From Adiantum capillus-veneris (lineage: Eukaryota > Streptophyta > Polypodiopsida > Polypodiales > Pteridaceae): 64,000 bases of DNA. Both the position numbers and the translations under genes were made by a program. The notes beneath the pieces are model-generated. The model worked only from the letters and a program-made list of their open reading frames with translations. It was not told the DNA's origin and did no database searches. The stretch spans positions 5,613,997 through 5,677,996 of the forward strand of contig CM043964.1 in assembly GCA_014529385.2 (NCBI GenBank), read 5' to 3'. Shown one piece after another: positions 59,861 to 64,000 of this stretch (positions are counted from its first letter, which is position 1; every line of letters begins with the position of its first letter).

Positions 59861-62800
59861 ATGCAGGAGTCTCTTGAGGAAACCCAGGCCATAGTTGCTG
59901 CTGCAAAGGCAAGCCTTCCCATTATACCGTACAGTAAAATCCAGCGTTATGTATTCACTGACCAAGCAATGACTCTGCTACAACTATGGGATCTCCGAGT
60001 TGTGTTGCAAGCTACAACAATTGCTTTTGATGCAGACATCATGAAGCAAGTTCTTGACTCTTTCGACGCTGAAGATGGCAGTGCCATAGTAAATGGAAGA
60101 AAGGTGTCGATGACACCAGAAACCATAGCTTTTGCATTCAGAATGCCCAATGAGCCCAAACCATCTGTGGCAACTGCACAGCAGATAAGTATAGCTCTGA
60201 AGGAGGATGAAGCGGCTAAACGTAAGCGCAAGGCAAGTGGTCAAGGAGTAGCATGACTGGAAGCTTCCACTGCTTACAGGTTTGTAGCCGAAGCAGTAAG
60301 CCTTAAAAACAACCCAAAGTATGTATCTGAAAAACTTTTTGCTATGTTGTTGGCCAAGATATTAGATCCACAGGTTCCTATTAACCTTTGTCAAATTCTC
60401 TCGCACAATGTACTCCAACAAACTGCCAAGCTAAAATCTCAAAATGTTTTTAAAGCTTGGTATGTTTGGCAATTCCTGTATTGGGAAACTGCTGTGCAGA
60501 TGTTAATGAGTAGGTAAAGAAGGCTTGGAGTGAGAAGCCAATTTCTGAGCCTAAGAACATTGAGCTGTCCTCAGATGACTGTCCTCAGACGACGAAGCAA
60601 CGGACAGTCAGACTAATTCAACAGACCTGAAAAGAAAAGCAACTGCAGAACAGGCTGGCAGTTCAAAGAAGCCAAAGACTACACTGACAAAGAGCAGTGA
60701 GTTTTTGAAAGAGATAGAAAGGCAGGTCAAGACAGTAAATACTGATAAAGCTGTAGTAAGCCAGACAGAGCAGCAATCTGCTCAGAAGACTGTGCCTAGC
60801 CAGTTAGTAGCACAAAGTGCAGTTGCTACTGGTTCTGGAAAAGATCAAGCCAAGCCAGCCACTTCTGAGAAGATAGTAGACCAATCAGTGGACAAAGGCA
60901 AGAGTCACATGGACAAAGGCAAAGGTCCAGCTTCTTCGACTCTGATAGGTGGAGTTCCTACTCCAAATACTGAACACATTCCGCAACTGGTAAAACAAGA
61001 CAAGTTGCAGCAAATGCAGACTCATCAATTGAAAGGGCATCTTCTGCTACGCAAAACTGATTATGCAACTTTACCCTACATGGCTCCAGTGACAATATAT
61101 GAGCCTACTGATTCTAATCCCCAACCACAGTTAAAGACAGATGTTCAGTCCTCATATAGTCTTCTTGGAATACCATTGTCAGTTGTATGGGACAACTGAT
61201 GGAGGCTATTGGATCAAAAGATGAAGTGAAAAAGCTTAAAGCTGACTTGAAGGAGGCACAAGATCAGATTGAAAAGCTCCAGAAAGCCCGGGAAGAGCAG
61301 AACATACAACTTAGGGTATTGGAAGCTCATTCATAAAGGACTAATGAGTTGTTAAACAAGAAGCTATCTAAGACTGAATCTGAGATAATGAGCATCAAGA
61401 ATCAACGAAATGAAGCAATGAGAGCTGCAGAACGGGCTGAAACAATGCTCAGGATGAAGCGGACGGAATTCAAAAACCTGTTAATTCACCATACAGCTCT
61501 GAAGGCCTCTCTGACTGAAAGATACATCTATAGCAGCTTGGCTGAAATCCTAAATCCATCAGGCAATGCTGTTTTCAATTTAGAGAATTTGAAGTCCTAG
61601 AGTGATTTGTAGGACAAGGTGACTAAATATAATACTGCTATGATGAATCAAGCTATATTAGATTATATTGAGCAGCAGACTTCTCCGGACGAGGAAGAAG
61701 AAGACAAGGAAGATGAAGCTGATCAGGAGGAGGATGATCAAGAAGTAGGGCACACAAATGGTGATGATGATGCCCCACCACCATCTCCACCTCCAAGACC
61801 TGGTACTGGTGGTACAGGGCCAACTGAAGGAGACCAGTCACAGCCAGTCACAGCCAGACCAGCAAGACCAGAATGAGGGCCAGCAGGAAGGACAGAATGA
61901 AGGGCATCAGTCGGGTAACCAGCAGACTGAAGAGTAGCAGCCCAGTCACACTGGGAATCAGCCAGCTTATTAGTCCCAGCTCAGCAAGGATGCTAAAGGG
62001 AAAATGAAGGTGCAGGATGAGGGACCAGTTGTTGATCATCAACATTCACTGCAGCTCATTACCCTGAATAGGCAATTGAGACATGAACAGGCCTCCATTA
62101 CCAGACAGTATCTGGAAGATGATGATCTATTGTCTGATTTGGAAAGATTTCAAAGGCTTTATATTGGAGCCAGGGAAATGGTGGAACATTGGAAATCAGC
62201 AGCTTTCCATGATTAAGAAGCTTGCCGTCTACCTGCTCATCCCAGTACAGTCCAGCTGCTGGAACGAGTTCCTGAATGGATACTCAATGCTGACAGTCTA
62301 CTGCAGATTGTCGCTCCCTTGCCCTGGAACTAGAACTTCTGCTGGGTAACAAACCAACTTACCGATGTATGAAGGATGTTAGGGTACAACTCAAGGAAGT
62401 TTTGGTGCAAATGCAAACTGCCAGAGGTGTTTTGGATCAGAGAGTCAAAGCCATTCTTGAGGACCAGACAACCACTAGCAAAGTACCTCAGACTAGATGT
62501 CAGTCAGAGCACAGGCAACTGCTCTCCGAACATTGTTCCAGCTAGTGAGAATCACCAGAAAGATGATGCAGCAAGAGAACCAAGCTGTTCTCAATTTTTT
62601 AGAATTTGTGCCTGATTCTGTAGTTCTCTTGTATGCTGTTCCAGCAAGAGAAACATAGCTACCAAGATTCTTTCCAGCACTGTATCCTCAACATCCAGAA
62701 CCAGTTGATCGCCTTACATACTTCAAATCACTGATGAGCTTCATAATTGGTATGAGCGATCGACTGTGGAATGGAAGACTTGGCAAACGCTGTTCAATGA

Positions 62801-63600
62801 TGCTCTCCAAATCAATGATATTTAGGCACTGAAAGAGGAGATGCATAGGATCTAGCTGTGTATGGGCCAGTGGAAGATTCAAGTCAGAGGACTGACCAGG
62901 ATTACTGATTAGTTGCTACAACTTACGGTCGAATCTTCTAAATTGAATGAAAAAGACATTGCAGCAAAGCCGGGTCTGGCACCACAGTACAGGGAGATGG
63001 CTGAGATTCTTTTTGAAGCTCGAGTCAAAAATAATCAGCCCCTTCCATAAGGATGTATCCATACCGCTTCGCATTGTCATAAGCTGGCCAGAACCATAAT
63101 TAGCAAGGGCAGGCATACACTCTATGATCCTGACACCGAAACCTATCATTCCCTCACGCCTTGTGAAGTAGAGATGACCACCGACAAGCGGGATCAGCTT
63201 GAGTAGGAGGCCATTTACCAACTGATTCAGAAGGAGAATGCTGGTACTAGGACTTCTCAGGCACCCTCTAGGTCAAAGGGCAAACACAAGACGGTCCAAT
63301 GGAAGGATACTGGGTAGTTCCATCTCAGAATTCAGAGGCGACTTTTCTCCTTAGTAGGCAAGTGGAGATGAGAGCTCTACCTTGGCCTGATGAGAGCTCC
63401 ACCTTGGCCTTGTGAGAGCTCTACCTTGGCCTTTTTAGCTGCCTCTCGTAGTCCTTGGCCTTTTCAGCTGCCTACTCGCAATCTTTGTATGGCCATTCTG
63501 TCAGTGGTCAAGCCGGATTCCCAACATCAGAACCATACGGTGGACTTTTCAGTCTCACATCAGAATCAGACAGGGGAATTTTTAAGAAATTTTGGAATCT
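59861..63600 (+). pseudogene. Element B additional 3' ORF region (plant-transposon-protein-like, coiled coil)
   Basis: A 131-codon frame (59861-60256) has QRYVFTDQAMTLLQLWDLRV and NGRKVSMTPETIAFAFRMP, which recalls the putative plant transposon protein domain found as extra ORFs in Athila/Tat-type elements. Many stops follow. Later frames (60705-61199, 61200-61600, 61619-61876, 62004-62216) give Gln/Lys-rich sequence, a clear coiled coil (KKLKADLKEAQDQIEKLQK, then LNKKLSKTESEIMSIKNQ), an acidic run (DEEEEDKEDEADQEEDD) and more helical sequence. The order suggests one ancestral protein of over 1,000 residues on the sense strand. Its function is unknown. Confidence 0.55.
63371..63475 (+). repeat. 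Short tandem repeat, about 26-bp units
   Basis: GAGAGCTC(T/C)ACCTTGGCCT recurs three times, followed by two partial CCTTGGCCTTTT(C/T)AGCTGCCT units. Confidence 0.85.
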
Positions 63601-63610
63601 TGCCAAAATT

Positions 63611-63628
63611 CAAGAAAGAAGGGAAGGA
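63611..63628 (+). promoter_or_regulatory. Polypurine tract of B
   Basis: CAAGAAAGAAGGGAAGGA directly before the TG of the 3' LTR. Confidence 0.9.
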
Positions 63629-64000
63629 TGTAGACGGCTGGATAGTTCACTATGTGGGAACGTCTTCTTAGGAGATGGGCAGCGAATTAGTTAGTAATTA
63701 CTATGGTAATTACTATAGTAAACCCGAAGTATATAAATAGGGCCCATTACATTGTAATCGGGTTGGCAATTGTTATCATTTGGGTTAGCGCCTTGGCTAT
63801 ACTTGTACTTGAGGATCATTGGCAGTATTGTCGGCTGTACTTTCTCTTTGTAAATCATATTCGCTGTAATCTTGATCTGTAATTCCAATCATGGCATATA
63901 TTACAGTTATACTTACTTCTCGTCCAGTCTTCTAAATCTGAACCTTATTTCTAGTACATAAGTCTGATTCTTATTTCAGTATCCAAATTCCAGTCTAGTT
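63629..64000 (+). repeat. 3' LTR of element B (cut by the window end)
   Basis: It starts TGTAGACGGCTGG and matches the minus-strand LTR at 12395-11972 for all 372 visible bases, with scattered differences. About 50 bases should follow outside the window. Confidence 0.92.

Larger units (their letters stand above)
55721..64000 (+). mobile_element. Ty3/Gypsy element B, 3' portion (protease to 3' LTR)
   Basis: It starts abruptly in the spacer before the protease, next to the reversed C LTR piece, and runs through RT, RNase H, integrase and a 3.7-kb extra region to a purine tract and a 3' LTR that continues past the window. No chromodomain was seen. The RT motifs (MPFGLCNAPATFQRCMM) are like the Athila/Tat branch. 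The family is the same as 9810-12395, as shown by the LTRs. Confidence 0.9.

Overview
The window reads as repeat-dense nuclear DNA of a land plant. It holds Ty3/Gypsy elements of several lineages (two visibly with chromodomains), a Ty1/Copia-like family, L1-type LINE pieces whose ORF1 is of the plant DUF4283 plus zinc-knuckle type, two CACTA (En/Spm) transposons with plant Transposase_24-like genes, and a Penelope-like reverse transcriptase. A non-seed plant such as a fern is possible, but that is a guess. I found no convincing single-copy host gene, tRNA, rRNA or CRISPR array. Almost all coding sequence belongs to transposable elements and most of it is broken by stops or frameshifts.

Layout. 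1-1606 (-): C-terminal half of an L1-type LINE ORF2. 1607-9809 (+): chromovirus-type Gypsy element C with a 1.78-kb 5' LTR, tRNA-Met primer site, Arg/Ser-rich Gag, Pol and a truncated 3' LTR. 9810-12395 (-): 5' part (LTR plus Gag) of Gypsy element B. 12396-18720 (-): Gypsy element A, interrupted at 13383-15043 by a complete CACTA element flanked by CAA target duplications. 18807-27130 (-): Penelope-like element with 1.85-kb direct terminal repeats. 27131-29880: no gene seen. About 30370-32715 (+): second CACTA element. 32716-33345 (+): 5' fragment of a second A-type element. 33346-37380: unassigned sequence and a four-unit tandem array carrying (GA)n tracts. 37380-46898 (-): a degraded copia-like element E2, interrupted by the structurally complete Gypsy element D (37605-43430, TSD ACACC). 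46899-50260 (-): complete short non-autonomous copia-like element E (TSD AAATT). 50261-52400: unassigned, low-complexity. 52427-55170 (+): LINE ORF1 and the N-terminal half of ORF2. 55168-55720 (-): fragment of the C LTR. 55721-64000 (+): the rest of element B (protease to integrase, a long extra region after integrase, polypurine tract and 3' LTR running off the window).

The most informative pattern concerns how these pieces fit together. Three separate elements (the LINE, C and B) are each split between the two edges of the 9810-55720 interval, with the halves in opposite orientation. Inverting that 46-kb block in the mind rejoins all three: the LINE reading frame continues across the C insertion with a 4-bp duplication, the C 3' LTR continues (with about 395 bp missing), and B becomes one LTR-gag-pol-LTR element. 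This is either a genuine 46-kb inversion or an assembly-orientation error. The second item of note is E/E2: a copia-like family with a minimal Gag, one zinc knuckle, a protease-like segment and an unrecognised C-terminal module shared by both copies, with no integrase or reverse transcriptase.
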